Positions 43,909 through 52,963 of a stretch of DNA of 64,000 bases are shown in pieces. The stretch is taken from positions 1 through 64,000 of the forward strand of contig CAZGXI010000017.1 in assembly GCA_964529715.1 (NCBI GenBank), in the 5' to 3' direction. Every line of letters starts with the position of its first letter. Position 1 is the stretch's first letter. The notes under the pieces were generated by a model that searched no databases, was not told the origin of the DNA, and worked only from the letters and a program-made list of their open reading frames with translations. The translations under genes and the position numbers were made by a program. The stretch is from CAZGXI01 sp964529715. GTDB lineage: Bacteria; Chloroflexota; Anaerolineae; Aggregatilineales; Ch27.

Positions 43909-46062
43909 CTACAGAGCGAGTTCCACTGCCGCACCGGTCAGCATGAAGCGGGCCGCCACGCCGGGCAGGTCATAGCCCGGCTGCCCGCCGCCGACCCACA
44001 CCCCGAACTCGCCGGGCACAACCATGCGCCGCCCGTCGTCGGTGATGATCGAGAGCTGTTCGGGTCGGAGGGTAAACGTCACCGTCTGTGTCTCGCCCGG
44101 TTGGAGCATGATCCGGCGGAAGCCTTCCAGGTGACGCACCGGCGCTGTAACCGGCGCATCCTGAGCGCGGACGTAAAGCTGCACCACCTCGTCGCCTGCG
44201 CGCTCGCCCACGTTGCTCACGTCCACGCTGACGGTCATCCCTTCGCCCGTTTTCACCTCCGCCGCTACCTGCAAATTCGCATAGGCGAAGCGCGTGTAGC
44301 TCAGGCCGTAGCCGAAGGAAAACAGCGGCGTGGCGTCGGCGTAGCGATAAGTGCGGCCCGCCATGCGATAATCCTCGAACGGCGGCAGGTCTGCCAGCGA
44401 CTTCGGGAAGGTGATGGGCAGCCGCCCGGCGGGGTTGTAGTCGCCGAAGAGCACGTCCGCCAGGGCCGTGCCGCCCTCCTCGCCGGGATACCACGCCTCG
44501 ACGATGGCCGGGACGTGCGCCGCCGCCCAATTGACCGAGATCGGGCTGCCGTTGAGCAGCACCAGCACCACCGGCGTCCCGGTCGCGTGCACGGCCTGAA
44601 GCAGGTCTTCTTGCATACCAGGCAGGTCCAACCCGTCGCGGTCGCCCTGGCTGTGCAATCCTGCTGCCACGCCTTCTTGCTGACCTTCCTCGCCTTCGAG
44701 ACTCTGGTCCAGCCCCAGCACCAGGATCGCCACGTCGGCCTTGCGCGCTGCTGCGACCGCAGCCGGAAAGCCATCGGTGGCGGCGTCGCGCACGCCGCAG
44801 CCCGGCGCATAAAGCACCTGCGTTTGTGCGCCGACCTTCGCCCGGATGCCCTCCAACGGCGTGACGGCCTTTGAGGGGAAGCCGTTGTAGTTGCCCAGCA
44901 GCACATCCGTCACATCGGCGTTCGGCCCGATCACGGCAATGGTGCGCAGGTCCCTGGGCAGCGGCAGGAAATCGCCCGCGTTCTTAAGCAGGACGATGGA
45001 CTCGCGGGCCGCCTGCAAGGCCAGCGCGCGGTGGGCGGGGCTGTCGTTGACGCTCAACGGAATCTGGGCATAGGGTACGCGCTCGGTGGGGTCGAACATG
45101 CCCAGGCGCATTCGTGCCTCGAACAACCGGATCGCTGCCGTGTCGATTTCCGCCTCGGTGATCAGGCCTTGCTGCACCGCCTCGACCAGCGCCGCATAGG
45201 TGCCGCCGCACCAGCCGCATTCCAGATCGCACCCAGCCCGGACGGCCATGGCGGCAGCCTCGGCGGGTGTCGCCGCCACTTTGTGGCGCAGGTGAATATC
45301 GTCGATGGCGCCGCAGTCAGACACGACGTAGCCTTCAAAACCCCATTCATCGCGCAGGATTTTTTGCAGCAAGGTGGGGCTGGCGCAACACGGCTCGCCG
45401 TTGGTGCGGTTATACGCGCCCATGATCGACCACGCCCCGCCTTCCTGCACGGCAGCCTTGAAGGCCGGCAGATAGGTTTCGCGCAGGTCGCGCACATCGA
45501 CCCTGGCGTCAAAGTGGTGGCGGGCATGTTCCGGCCCGCTATGGACGGCGTAATGCTTGGGCGTGGCGACCAGCTTGAGGTAGTGCGGGTCGTCGCCTTG
45601 CAGCCCTTTCACAAAGGCCACGCCCAGCCGGGCAGTGAGATAGGGGTCCTCGCCATACGTCTCCTGGCCGCGTCCCCAGCGCGGATCGCGGAAAATGTTG
45701 ATATTGGGCGACCAGAAGGTTAGGCCATAGTAGCGGGCGCGGTTGCCGCGCCGGACGGCGTCGTGATGCTTGGCACGGGCCTCGTCGGCGATCACCTCGG
45801 CGACGCGGCCCAGCAGGTCCACATTCCAGGTCGCAGCCAGGCCGATAGCCTGCGGGAACACGGTGGCGATGCCGGCGCGGGCCACGCCGTGCAGACACTC
45901 GTTCCACCAGTCGTATTCGGGCACGCCCAGCCGTTCGATGGCCGGCGCCGTGTTGATCATCTGGCCGACTTTCTCCTCCAGTGTCAGGCGGCTCACCAGG
46001 TCGGCGGCGCGCTCGCGCGGCGGCAGGTCGGGGTTGAGATAAGCAGGGATTTCGGCAGTCAT
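43909..46062 (-). CDS. GH3 beta-xylosidase/arabinosidase-like enzyme
   Basis: Cytoplasmic family GH3 hydrolase of 717 residues with no signal peptide. The motif DWWNECLHGVARAG is typical of the xylosidase/alpha-arabinofuranosidase subgroup, PRWGRGQETYGEDPYLT follows, and the nucleophile is Asp249 in YVVSDCGAIDD. The C-terminal FnIII-like domain is complete (LSFGYGLSYTRFAYANL-type entry, here FSFGYGLSYTRF). GGAGAACTT precedes the ATG. It is divergent from the GH172 gene, with which it shares a 222-bp regulatory spacer. Confidence 0.92.
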   Translation of the reverse strand: MTAEIPAYLNPDLPPRERAADLVSRLTLEEKVGQMINTAPAIERLGVPEYDWWNECLHGVARAGIATVFPQAIGLAATWNVDLLGRVAEVIADEARAKHHDAVRRGNRARYYGLTFWSPNINIFRDPRWGRGQETYGEDPYLTARLGVAFVKGLQGDDPHYLKLVATPKHYAVHSGPEHARHHFDARVDVRDLRETYLPAFKAAVQEGGAWSIMGAYNRTNGEPCCASPTLLQKILRDEWGFEGYVVSDCGAIDDIHLRHKVAATPAEAAAMAVRAGCDLECGWCGGTYAALVEAVQQGLITEAEIDTAAIRLFEARMRLGMFDPTERVPYAQIPLSVNDSPAHRALALQAARESIVLLKNAGDFLPLPRDLRTIAVIGPNADVTDVLLGNYNGFPSKAVTPLEGIRAKVGAQTQVLYAPGCGVRDAATDGFPAAVAAARKADVAILVLGLDQSLEGEEGQQEGVAAGLHSQGDRDGLDLPGMQEDLLQAVHATGTPVVLVLLNGSPISVNWAAAHVPAIVEAWYPGEEGGTALADVLFGDYNPAGRLPITFPKSLADLPPFEDYRMAGRTYRYADATPLFSFGYGLSYTRFAYANLQVAAEVKTGEGMTVSVDVSNVGERAGDEVVQLYVRAQDAPVTAPVRHLEGFRRIMLQPGETQTVTFTLRPEQLSIITDDGRRMVVPGEFGVWVGGGQPGYDLPGVAARFMLTGAAVELAL

Positions 46063-46284
46063 AAGTTCTCCTTAAAGATTCGCCGCACAAGATGCCCCGG
46101 CTATTGACCTGCCGGGCCGTCCATGACTGGCCAACTTTCCTCAAAAAGGGGCTGCGCCTGTGACGATCTTTGCGGCCAGGTGTTACCTGTTGAACGGACG
46201 TGGGCTATACTGTTGAGGGTTCATTATAGCGCCGCCGTTGCCGGATACCGCGTGCATTTGCCAGCATCTTTTAAGGAGAACATC

Positions 46285-47367
46285 ATGCCCTTCAACGGTT
46301 TAAACATGAGCCTGGGCAATCTCTCTCGGCTCTCCAACGCCGAGACGCGCTCGATCAGCGCCGAGAACCCCACCGGGGCCAAAGGTCAGGGCGGCATGGC
46401 GATCCCAGAGCCGGGCAAAGGGGCGGCCCGTGAGCTGGGCCAGGGCTGGAAGGTATCTCCCTGCATCAGCGTCCCGGCAGGGCAGACCGTCACCCTGGCC
46501 GATGTGGCCGGCCCCGGCGCAATCCAGCATATCTGGATGACTGTCTTCCCGGCCCACTGGCGCAGCCTGGTCCTGCGCTGCTACTGGGACGACGAGCCGA
46601 CCCCCTCGATTGAAACGCCGCTGGGCGACTTCTTCTGCAACGGCTGGGGCGTCCGCTGCAATGTCACGTCGCTGGCGGTGGCGGTTAACCCTGCCGGGGG
46701 CTTCAACAGCTATTGGGAAATGCCCTTCCGCCAGCGCGCCCGCATCACGATCCAGAACCTCAGCCCCGAAGACGTGCACGGCTTTTTTTACCAGATCACC
46801 TACACTATCGCCGACGTGCCCGGCGACGCGGCCTATCTGCACGCGCAGTTCCGCCGCAGCAACCCGCTGCCCTATATGCAGGTCCACACGCTGCTGGACG
46901 GCGTGCACGGCTGGGGGCATTATGTGGGCACGTATCTGGCCTGGGGCGTCAACAACAACGGCTGGTGGGGCGAGGGCGAGATCAAGTTCTACCTGGACGG
47001 CGACAAGGACTTCCCGACGATTTGCGGCACGGGCACGGAGGACTACTTCGGCGGGGCGTGGGACTTCGAGCAGCCGCAAGGACAGTACTGCGTGTTCAGT
47101 TCGCCCTACAGCGGGCTGCCGCAGGTGATCAAGCCGGATGGACTCTATCAGAGCCAGCAGCGTTTCGGCATGTACCGCTGGCACATCATGGACCCGATCC
47201 GCTTTAAGCAGGACCTGCGCGTGACCATCCAGGCACTCGGTTGGCGCTCCGGCGGGCGCTACCTGCCCCTGCAAGACGACATCGCCTCCACCGCGTTCTG
47301 GTATCAGGCCGAGCCGCACGTGCCGTTCCCGGCCCTGCCGGACCGGAATGGATTGGAAGTGATTTAG
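46285..47367 (+). CDS. GH172 (DUF2961) glycosidase-like protein
   Basis: 360 residues of the DUF2961/GH172 family, whose characterised members act on fructofuranosides and D-arabinofuranosides. The double jelly-roll signature parts are visible: PGAIQHIWMTVF, LRCYWDDEPTPSIETPLGDF, and the active-site region FPTICGTGTEDYFGGAWDF. No signal peptide. AAGGAG lies 7 bases before the ATG at 46285, and TATACT at 46206-46211 is a possible -10 box. It heads the plus-strand sugar cluster (GH172, cupin, aldolase). Confidence 0.88.
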   Translation: MPFNGLNMSLGNLSRLSNAETRSISAENPTGAKGQGGMAIPEPGKGAARELGQGWKVSPCISVPAGQTVTLADVAGPGAIQHIWMTVFPAHWRSLVLRCYWDDEPTPSIETPLGDFFCNGWGVRCNVTSLAVAVNPAGGFNSYWEMPFRQRARITIQNLSPEDVHGFFYQITYTIADVPGDAAYLHAQFRRSNPLPYMQVHTLLDGVHGWGHYVGTYLAWGVNNNGWWGEGEIKFYLDGDKDFPTICGTGTEDYFGGAWDFEQPQGQYCVFSSPYSGLPQVIKPDGLYQSQQRFGMYRWHIMDPIRFKQDLRVTIQALGWRSGGRYLPLQDDIASTAFWYQAEPHVPFPALPDRNGLEVI

Positions 47368-47370
47368 CGA

Positions 47371-47506
47371 TCAGTGGTCAGCAATCAGCCATTAGCGATT
47401 AGCTGTTGGCCTGAAACTTCAACTTGGGAGCTGGCCCTCGTCTGTGAGAAACACCCCCTGGTTCGGCGTCTGGCTAAAAACTAATCGCTAACCGCTAACG
47501 GCTTTT
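47371..47506. repeat. TCAGCAATCAGCC / TAGCGATTAGC repeats between GH172 and cupin genes
   Basis: ATCAGTGGTCAGCAATCAGC and ATTAGCGATTAGCTG at the left face CTAATCGCTAACCGCTAACG at the right, so the spacer can fold on itself. Members of the same family occur at 48745-48893 and inside the TauE gene. Confidence 0.7.
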
Positions 47507-47520
47507 TCAAGGAGACATGC

Positions 47521-48744
47521 ATGAACGACAACGAAAAGAGGCAATTGGTCAATCGGGCGTTGGAGACGGGACGCGGTGTCGTCCGGCTGATGCCCAACTG
47601 GGTGCCGCGCTCCTTTTGCATTCCGGGGCGGCGGCTGCGCCTCCATCCGGCGGACCTGTATGCGCTGGGAGCCAGCCGGGGCGGCATTGATGAACGGTGG
47701 TTTTCGTCTACCACCAGGGCCGACAACGGTCCCGGCACGCCGGAAGACGAGGGCCTGAGCTACCTCTACGTGGACGGGCAAAAGGTCACGCTGGCGGACG
47801 CGCTCGATCTGCTGGGCGAGGAATTCCTGGGCCGCGAGGCCATCGAACGGTACGGCGGTTGGGTGATGTACAGCAAGTTCTTCGACAACATGACTCCCCT
47901 GCCGCATCACGTGCATCAGAACGACGAGTATGCCGCGCATGTGGGGCAGCGTGGCAAGCCGGAAGCGTACTACTTCCCGCCGCAGTACAACTTCGCCAAC
48001 GACGCCTTCCCCTATACCTTCTTTGGGCTGGAACCCGGCACCACACCGGAGCAGGTGATCGATTGCCTAAAGCGCTGGGAAGCGGGCGATAACGGCATCT
48101 TGAACCTCTCCAAAGCCTACCGCTTGGAGATCGGCACCGGCTGGAACGTGCCGCCGGGCATCCTGCACGCGCCAGGCACGCTATGCACCTACGAGCCGCA
48201 GCGCGCCAGCGACGTGTTCGCCATGTGGCAGTCGCTCATTTACGATTTCCAGGTGGTGGACCGGACGATGTTGACCAAGAACGTGCCGCCGGACAAGTGG
48301 TACGACTACGACTACCTGATCGGGATGCTCGACTGGGAGGCCAACGTCGATCCGAACTTCAAGGCCAATCACTTCCTGAGGCCGCTTCCGGCCCGCGACG
48401 TGGAGGCCATGCGCGCCGAGGGCTACCGCGAGAACTGGGTGGTCTACGGCAGCGAGTTCTTCAGCGCGAAGGAGTTGACCGTCGAGCCGGGACGCACGGT
48501 GACGCTCACCGAGCCGGCCTGCTACGGCGTGATCTGCGTGCAGGGCTACGGCACATTCGGCCCGCACCCGATTTCCGCGCCGACCCTGATCCGCTTCGGT
48601 CAGATGACCGAGGACGAATTCTTCGTCACGGTCCGCGCTGCCCGTGACGGTGTGACCATTGTCAATCACAGCAGCAGCGAGCCGTTGGTGATTCTCAAGC
48701 ACTTCAATCCCGGCCACCCGGAGATGCCGGGGATCAGCGATTAG
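47521..48744 (+). CDS. Phosphomannose-isomerase-like cupin protein
   Basis: 407 residues. A metal-binding cupin site resembling type I phosphomannose isomerases is seen: His residues in PLPHHVHQNDEYAAH, Glu in KPEAYYFPPQ and a later His in NVPPGILHAPGTLCTYE. A second cupin-like half follows (AKELTVEPGRTVTLTEPACY onward). The likely job is isomerisation of a sugar or sugar phosphate in the catabolic cluster, but the substrate is not established. CAAGGAG lies upstream of the ATG. Confidence 0.75.
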   Translation: MNDNEKRQLVNRALETGRGVVRLMPNWVPRSFCIPGRRLRLHPADLYALGASRGGIDERWFSSTTRADNGPGTPEDEGLSYLYVDGQKVTLADALDLLGEEFLGREAIERYGGWVMYSKFFDNMTPLPHHVHQNDEYAAHVGQRGKPEAYYFPPQYNFANDAFPYTFFGLEPGTTPEQVIDCLKRWEAGDNGILNLSKAYRLEIGTGWNVPPGILHAPGTLCTYEPQRASDVFAMWQSLIYDFQVVDRTMLTKNVPPDKWYDYDYLIGMLDWEANVDPNFKANHFLRPLPARDVEAMRAEGYRENWVVYGSEFFSAKELTVEPGRTVTLTEPACYGVICVQGYGTFGPHPISAPTLIRFGQMTEDEFFVTVRAARDGVTIVNHSSSEPLVILKHFNPGHPEMPGISD

Positions 48745-48893
48745 CCGTCAGCAATCAGCCGTCAGCTTTCGGCCTTTCTCTCCGACTTTCGGCTTACCCA
48801 AAAAGGATTGTGGCTGTTTTCCCTCCCCTTTTATGGGGGAGGGGCAGGGGTGGGGGGGACTGATAGCTGAATGCTGACGGCTTATTTACTCGC
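48745..48893. repeat. GTCAGCAATCAGC and CCCTCCCC/GGGGAGGGG repeats
   Basis: AGCCGTCAGCAATCAGCCGT at the left, CTGATAGCTGAATGCTGACG at the right, and between them CCCTCCCCTTTTATGGGGGA, a hairpin (48819-48842) followed by GGGGCAGGGGTGGGG. Fills the whole spacer between the cupin and aldolase genes. Confidence 0.75.
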
Positions 48894-48916
48894 ATAGGAC
48901 AAGGTAAGGAACCCTC

Positions 48917-49774
48917 ATGAGCAACATCCAATCTGTTCTTCCCAACGCAGGCAAGGTGATCCGCCAGGGGCGCATCCTGGACCCGCGCACGGGGCGCGCG
49001 GCGGTCATTGCCTTTGATCACGGCGTTCACCTCGGCCAGATTCCCGGCCTGGAAAACCCCGGCCCGATGCTCGACCAGCTTACCGAGGCCGGAGCCGACG
49101 CCTTTCTGGTTTCGCCGGGCGTGGCGCGAACCTATGCCAGTGCCTTCGCCGGGCGCGGCGCGCCGGGCCTGATCCTGCGCTCCGACTGGAGCAACCGCTG
49201 GCGCGAGGCGGGCCGCCTGGGTTACGCCGAAGGCCGCACGCGCGTGATCGCCACCGCCGAGGACGCGCTCCGGCTGGGCGCGGATGCCATGCTGATGTAT
49301 TTCTTCATCGGTTACGACGATCCGGCGGAAGAGGCCGATCAGGCGGCGGACGTGGCCGAGATGGCGCGCGAATGCGAGGCGATGGGTCTGGTGTGCATCA
49401 TCGAGCCGATGCCGCGCGGCCTGCTGGTGGGCGATAATCCCTACCGCGCCGATTACATCGCGCTGGGCGCGCGCATGGCCTGCGAACTCGGCGCTGACCT
49501 GCTCAAAACCGACTACAGCGGCGACGGCGAGTCGTTCCGCCAGGTGATCGCGGCCTCGTTCCGCCCGGTGTTGATCGCCGGTGGGCCGAAGACGGGATCG
49601 CTGCGCGAAACATTAGGCATGGTGCGCGGCGCCCTGGACGCCGGGGCGCAGGGCATGTTCATCGGGCGCAACGTCTTCCAGGCGCCTGACCCGGCCCGCC
49701 TGATGCGCACGCTGCGCGGCATGATCCACCAGGATTGGAGCGTGGACGCAGCGGCGGCGGAGTTAGGCGTGTAG
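48917..49774 (+). CDS. Class I (DhnA/LsrF-type) aldolase
   Basis: 285-residue Schiff-base aldolase of the DhnA/FbaB/LsrF group. AVIAFDHGVHLGQIPGLENP is the family start, EPMPRGLLVG the middle, and the Schiff-base Lys197 sits in GADLLKTDYSGD. GGPKTGSLRETLGMVRGALD and QGMFIGRNVFQ are the phosphate-binding end. It would cleave a ketose phosphate produced from the sugar handled by the two genes before it. AAGGAACCCTC precedes the ATG. Confidence 0.9.
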   Translation: MSNIQSVLPNAGKVIRQGRILDPRTGRAAVIAFDHGVHLGQIPGLENPGPMLDQLTEAGADAFLVSPGVARTYASAFAGRGAPGLILRSDWSNRWREAGRLGYAEGRTRVIATAEDALRLGADAMLMYFFIGYDDPAEEADQAADVAEMARECEAMGLVCIIEPMPRGLLVGDNPYRADYIALGARMACELGADLLKTDYSGDGESFRQVIAASFRPVLIAGGPKTGSLRETLGMVRGALDAGAQGMFIGRNVFQAPDPARLMRTLRGMIHQDWSVDAAAAELGV

Positions 49775-49790
49775 TTCACCCAGCATTGAA

Positions 49791-49906
49791 ATGCCGGGCT
49801 GCGGACACAAGGTCCCCTGAAGTAGACCGAGGCAGCCCGGCAGAGGGGCTTGGGTCCGCTAAAGTGGACTCTTCTTGCATAGCCGGGGACTTCGAGGCCC
49901 CGGCGG
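49791..49906. repeat. Degraded hairpin repeats downstream of the aldolase gene
   Basis: Contains GGGTCCGCTAAAGTGGACTC and GCCGGGGACTTCGAGGCCCC, related to the hairpins near 9942 and 61203. Follows the aldolase stop within 20 bases. Confidence 0.6.
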
Positions 49907-50018
49907 GCGGCGCGTTCAGCCGTTGCGTTGAGAACCTACCCTGTCAGGAAGGGGTGGGGGGTGAGGTTGGCGACAGAACCGCTTGCCCTGTTTGTAATCC
50001 CGGCCTATCATCAGGCGC

Positions 50019-51365
50019 ATGAATCCCCGCCGACAGGCCCGCCGCGCGCGCCGCGCCCGCACCGACGCCCTGGTGATCCTGGTGGGTGTGGCGTTGCTCT
50101 CTGCCCTGGCCGCGTTGCTCGCCAGCCTGATCTGGCTGGCAAGCCGTCGCCCCTACCGGCCCGACATCCCGCCGATCCTGGCGCTGCCCTCTCTGACGGC
50201 TTCCCCATCTTCGTCGGAGGAACGGGCCACGCCCACGCCTATCCCCAGCCTGACCCGGACTCCGACCGCCACGCCGACGCCCTCGGCCACACCCACCATC
50301 ACGCCGACGCCCTACCCGCCACGCCTGGATGACTTCTGGCAGGGGCGGGCCGCCTGGGTGCTGGACGTGTTCGATGTGGGCCTGCCGCCCGGCGAATCCG
50401 ACACAGTGGCGCAAGGGGGCAATGTCTATTGGAGCTACCTGCACGCCAGCAATCGCTCTGCCGGGGTGATCGACCAGTGCGGTGCGCCGGTGTCGTTTCC
50501 GGGCTGTGTGACGGTGTGGACCAGCTACGACGCCGGGCGCAGCTTCAGCCTGCCCGCGCCGGTCTGTCTGATTCCCTGCACACGCTGTCCCTGCGATACC
50601 GAGTTGGATCACGTGCAGCAGCAGCAGTATCCGCGCGTGGCCGTCTCTGCCGACGGCATCTTCTACATGGTTTACGAGTGGGGCGCGCGGGTGATGCTGC
50701 GCACCTCGGTAGACCGGGGGTTTACCTGGTCGTCCGCCGAGCACGTACCCGGTACGGGCATTTGGCCGCTGGCCTACGGCAGATGTTCTCCGTTGGAGCG
50801 CATCGATCCGCATCCGTTCGTCGGGGCGCTGGAGTGGGACTGTCTGGTGGGCGCGCCGCCGGGCATCTACGTGGACGGCGAGGAACTGTATATCTTCGTG
50901 GACCTAGGCAACAACCCGGCGCATCTGGGCTGTCTGCGCGGGAATCGCTTTGCCGGGGCGGCGGGCCTGCGTCGCTGCGACACGACCCCGCTGTTCAGCG
51001 GCGCAGCGACCTACGGCCCGCTGGATGCGTCTGGCCCGGCAGCCAACCCCTACTTCGACTTCCGCTATGTCAGTTCGGCGGACGTGGTGCGCGACGGCGA
51101 CCGCTACTACATGACCTACGAAGGCGTGCGCGGCCCCGGTCCTGGCGACCCCGGCGATACCCAGTTCGGACTGGGGTTTGCCCGCAGCAGTGGCCCAGCG
51201 ATTGATGTATTATGGGAGAAATATCCTGGCAATCCCATCTTGAGCGACCTGCCGGGCAGCATTGGCCTGGGCCACGCCGATCTGATCGCCATTGATGGGA
51301 CTTGGTATCTTTATACGGCGACGGGGACGACAACGCGCGGGCGCTATCGCCTAGCGTGGCGATAG
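50019..51365 (+). CDS. Membrane-anchored beta-propeller protein
   Basis: 448 residues. A basic N-terminus and one helix (ALVILVGVALLSALAALLAS) anchor it. A Thr/Pro-rich linker (TPTPIPSLTRTPTATPTPSA) leads to an extracytoplasmic domain with propeller blade motifs (TVWTSYDAGRSFSLP, VAVSADGIFYMVYEWG, ADVVRDGDRYYMTYEGVRGP, ADLIAIDGTWYLYTATG). This resembles the GH43/GH117-like five-bladed fold, but a full catalytic set is not seen. Cys pairs suggest disulphides outside the cell. It may be a glycan-binding or glycosidase-like surface protein. Confidence 0.7.
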   Translation: MNPRRQARRARRARTDALVILVGVALLSALAALLASLIWLASRRPYRPDIPPILALPSLTASPSSSEERATPTPIPSLTRTPTATPTPSATPTITPTPYPPRLDDFWQGRAAWVLDVFDVGLPPGESDTVAQGGNVYWSYLHASNRSAGVIDQCGAPVSFPGCVTVWTSYDAGRSFSLPAPVCLIPCTRCPCDTELDHVQQQQYPRVAVSADGIFYMVYEWGARVMLRTSVDRGFTWSSAEHVPGTGIWPLAYGRCSPLERIDPHPFVGALEWDCLVGAPPGIYVDGEELYIFVDLGNNPAHLGCLRGNRFAGAAGLRRCDTTPLFSGAATYGPLDASGPAANPYFDFRYVSSADVVRDGDRYYMTYEGVRGPGPGDPGDTQFGLGFARSSGPAIDVLWEKYPGNPILSDLPGSIGLGHADLIAIDGTWYLYTATGTTTRGRYRLAWR

Positions 51366-51398
51366 CCGCTTCTAGGGGGTGAAGGGGACGGGATAACC

Positions 51399-51839
51399 AT
51401 GTTGGAGCGCAGCAAGACCTACATCGCCCGCCGCAAGCCCATCATCATGATGGCGGAGCGGGTGACAGAACAGCAGGTGATCGAGACCTGGGAGGGCGCG
51501 CGCACGGCCTATCCTGGCGACTACATCATGACTGGCGTCGAGGGCGAACGCTGGCCCGTCGCCGCCGAGTCGTTTGCCCAGCTCTATGACGTGCTGGAGG
51601 AAAGCACAGAAGGCCAGATGCTGCGCGTGCGTAAAAAGATCCGCTACGTGCCGGTGTACCAGACCTACCGCGCGCTGGATTTTGAAATCCGCGACGAAAA
51701 CTTCCACGCGGAGCCAGGCTACTTTATCATCTACTATGGCGAGGGCGACATCTATCCCTGCGCGCCGGACGTGTTCTTCGAGACGTTCGAGCTGATCCGC
51801 CCAGCCAGGCCGGATGAGGAATTTGGGATCAAACCCTGA
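51399..51839 (+). CDS. Hypothetical protein with PGDYIM motif
   Basis: 146 residues, soluble, mixed alpha/beta. TAYPGDYIMTGVEGERWPVA and FHAEPGYFIIYYGEGDIYPC are its most distinctive parts. I do not recognise the family. It starts 33 bases after the propeller gene on the same strand, so it may be in the same transcript. Confidence 0.6.
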   Translation: MLERSKTYIARRKPIIMMAERVTEQQVIETWEGARTAYPGDYIMTGVEGERWPVAAESFAQLYDVLEESTEGQMLRVRKKIRYVPVYQTYRALDFEIRDENFHAEPGYFIIYYGEGDIYPCAPDVFFETFELIRPARPDEEFGIKP

Positions 51840-51858
51840 TCCGGCAGGGTGGGTAGCG

Positions 51859-52755
51859 TCATCTTGCCAGCAGGCCGCCGACGAATTCGAGGATGAAGCT
51901 GGTCCCGATGACCAGCAGAAACAGGCCGTACAGCCGCTTGATGGTCGCAGAGGGCAACCCCAGCGCGATGCGCGCCCCAGCCAGCGCCCCGAACAGCAGC
52001 CCGCCCGCCATCAGCGCCGCGATGCCCACGTCCAGCATCCCCGCGTTATAGTAGGAGATCACCGCACCCAGGCCCACCGGCGGCAACAGCGCCGCCAGCG
52101 ACGTGGCAACGGCCTGCTTCTGGTCGAAGCGCAGCAGCGTGACCAGCACCGGGACGATCACTACCCCGCCGCCGATCCCGAACAGGCCCGCCAGCACGCC
52201 CGCCCCTAACCCCACCAGCAGCAGCACCCACCAGGGCACCTCGACTCCTGATCCCGGCTCTTCCCCCGCACGCAGGGGAAGGGAGTCACCCTGGCCTGAA
52301 GACTCATTCCCCCTCCCTGCCTGCGGGGAGGGGGGCAGGGGGTGGGGTTCGCTGACTGCTGACCGCTGATTGCTGACGGCTTTGATCCACTGACGCGGCT
52401 CGATGAACCGCCAGGCGATGTAGAGCAGGAAAAAGCCGTACAATCCCTTCAGCGTCCTGCCGGACGTGTTCAGCGCCAACTGCGCGCCCGCCGTCGCGCC
52501 GAAGATCAGCCCCCCCGCGATCAACGCCGCCGGGACGACCTTCAGCTTGCCCGCGCGGTAGTAGGCGATCACGGCCAGCGAGCTGACCGGCAACAGCAGC
52601 GCCGCCAGCGACGTGCCCGCCGCCTGCTGCACGCTGAACCCCAGCAGCAGAATCAGCGCCGGGACGATCACGATCCCGCCGCCGATGCCGAACATCCCCG
52701 ACAGCACCCCCGCGCCTAACCCGACCAGCAAGATCACCAGCCACTGTCCCGGCAT
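51859..52755 (-). CDS. TauE/SafE-type anion permease with repeat-derived linker
   Basis: 298-residue membrane protein of the TauE/SafE (DUF81) family, built of two homologous four-helix halves. Each half starts with the hallmark GLGAGVLSGMFGIGGGIVIV or GLGAGVLAGLFGIGGGVVIV and has QQAAGTSLAALLLP or QAVATSLAALLPP. The linker, about residues 124-168, is unlike any family member: it is the in-frame translation of repeat DNA (SNQRSAVSEPHPLPPSPQAG and DSLPLRAGEEPG). The protein is otherwise complete, so it is probably functional. GGGGGAATC precedes the ATG at 52755. Exports or imports sulphonates, sulphite or similar anions. Confidence 0.85.
   Translation of the reverse strand: MPGQWLVILLVGLGAGVLSGMFGIGGGIVIVPALILLLGFSVQQAAGTSLAALLLPVSSLAVIAYYRAGKLKVVPAALIAGGLIFGATAGAQLALNTSGRTLKGLYGFFLLYIAWRFIEPRQWIKAVSNQRSAVSEPHPLPPSPQAGRGNESSGQGDSLPLRAGEEPGSGVEVPWWVLLLVGLGAGVLAGLFGIGGGVVIVPVLVTLLRFDQKQAVATSLAALLPPVGLGAVISYYNAGMLDVGIAALMAGGLLFGALAGARIALGLPSATIKRLYGLFLLVIGTSFILEFVGGLLAR
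52261..52384. repeat. Repeat DNA inside the TauE coding sequence
   Basis: Three elements in a row: TTCCCCCGCACGCAGGGGAA (52261-52280), a CCCCTCCCTGCC/GGGGAGGGGGGCAGGGG element (52309-52346), and GCTGACTGCTGACCGCTGAT with TGCTGACGGC (52351-52380). The last two are the families found at 48745-48893. Confidence 0.85.
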
Positions 52756-52963
52756 GATTCCCCCGTCAAATGTCCTGCGATGAACGAAAGGCCCGAATTC
52801 CCAACCACCGTCGGGCGGTCCGGTACAGTGTAACACGGCGACGGCAGGGTTTGTAGCCGCCGGATGTTGCTCTGGCAAAACCGTTACAAAACTCCTCGTC
52901 ACGGGCATGAGAACAGGATAGAATTGAACATACGTTCGCCTTTTTCGGCAGAGAGGGACAACC

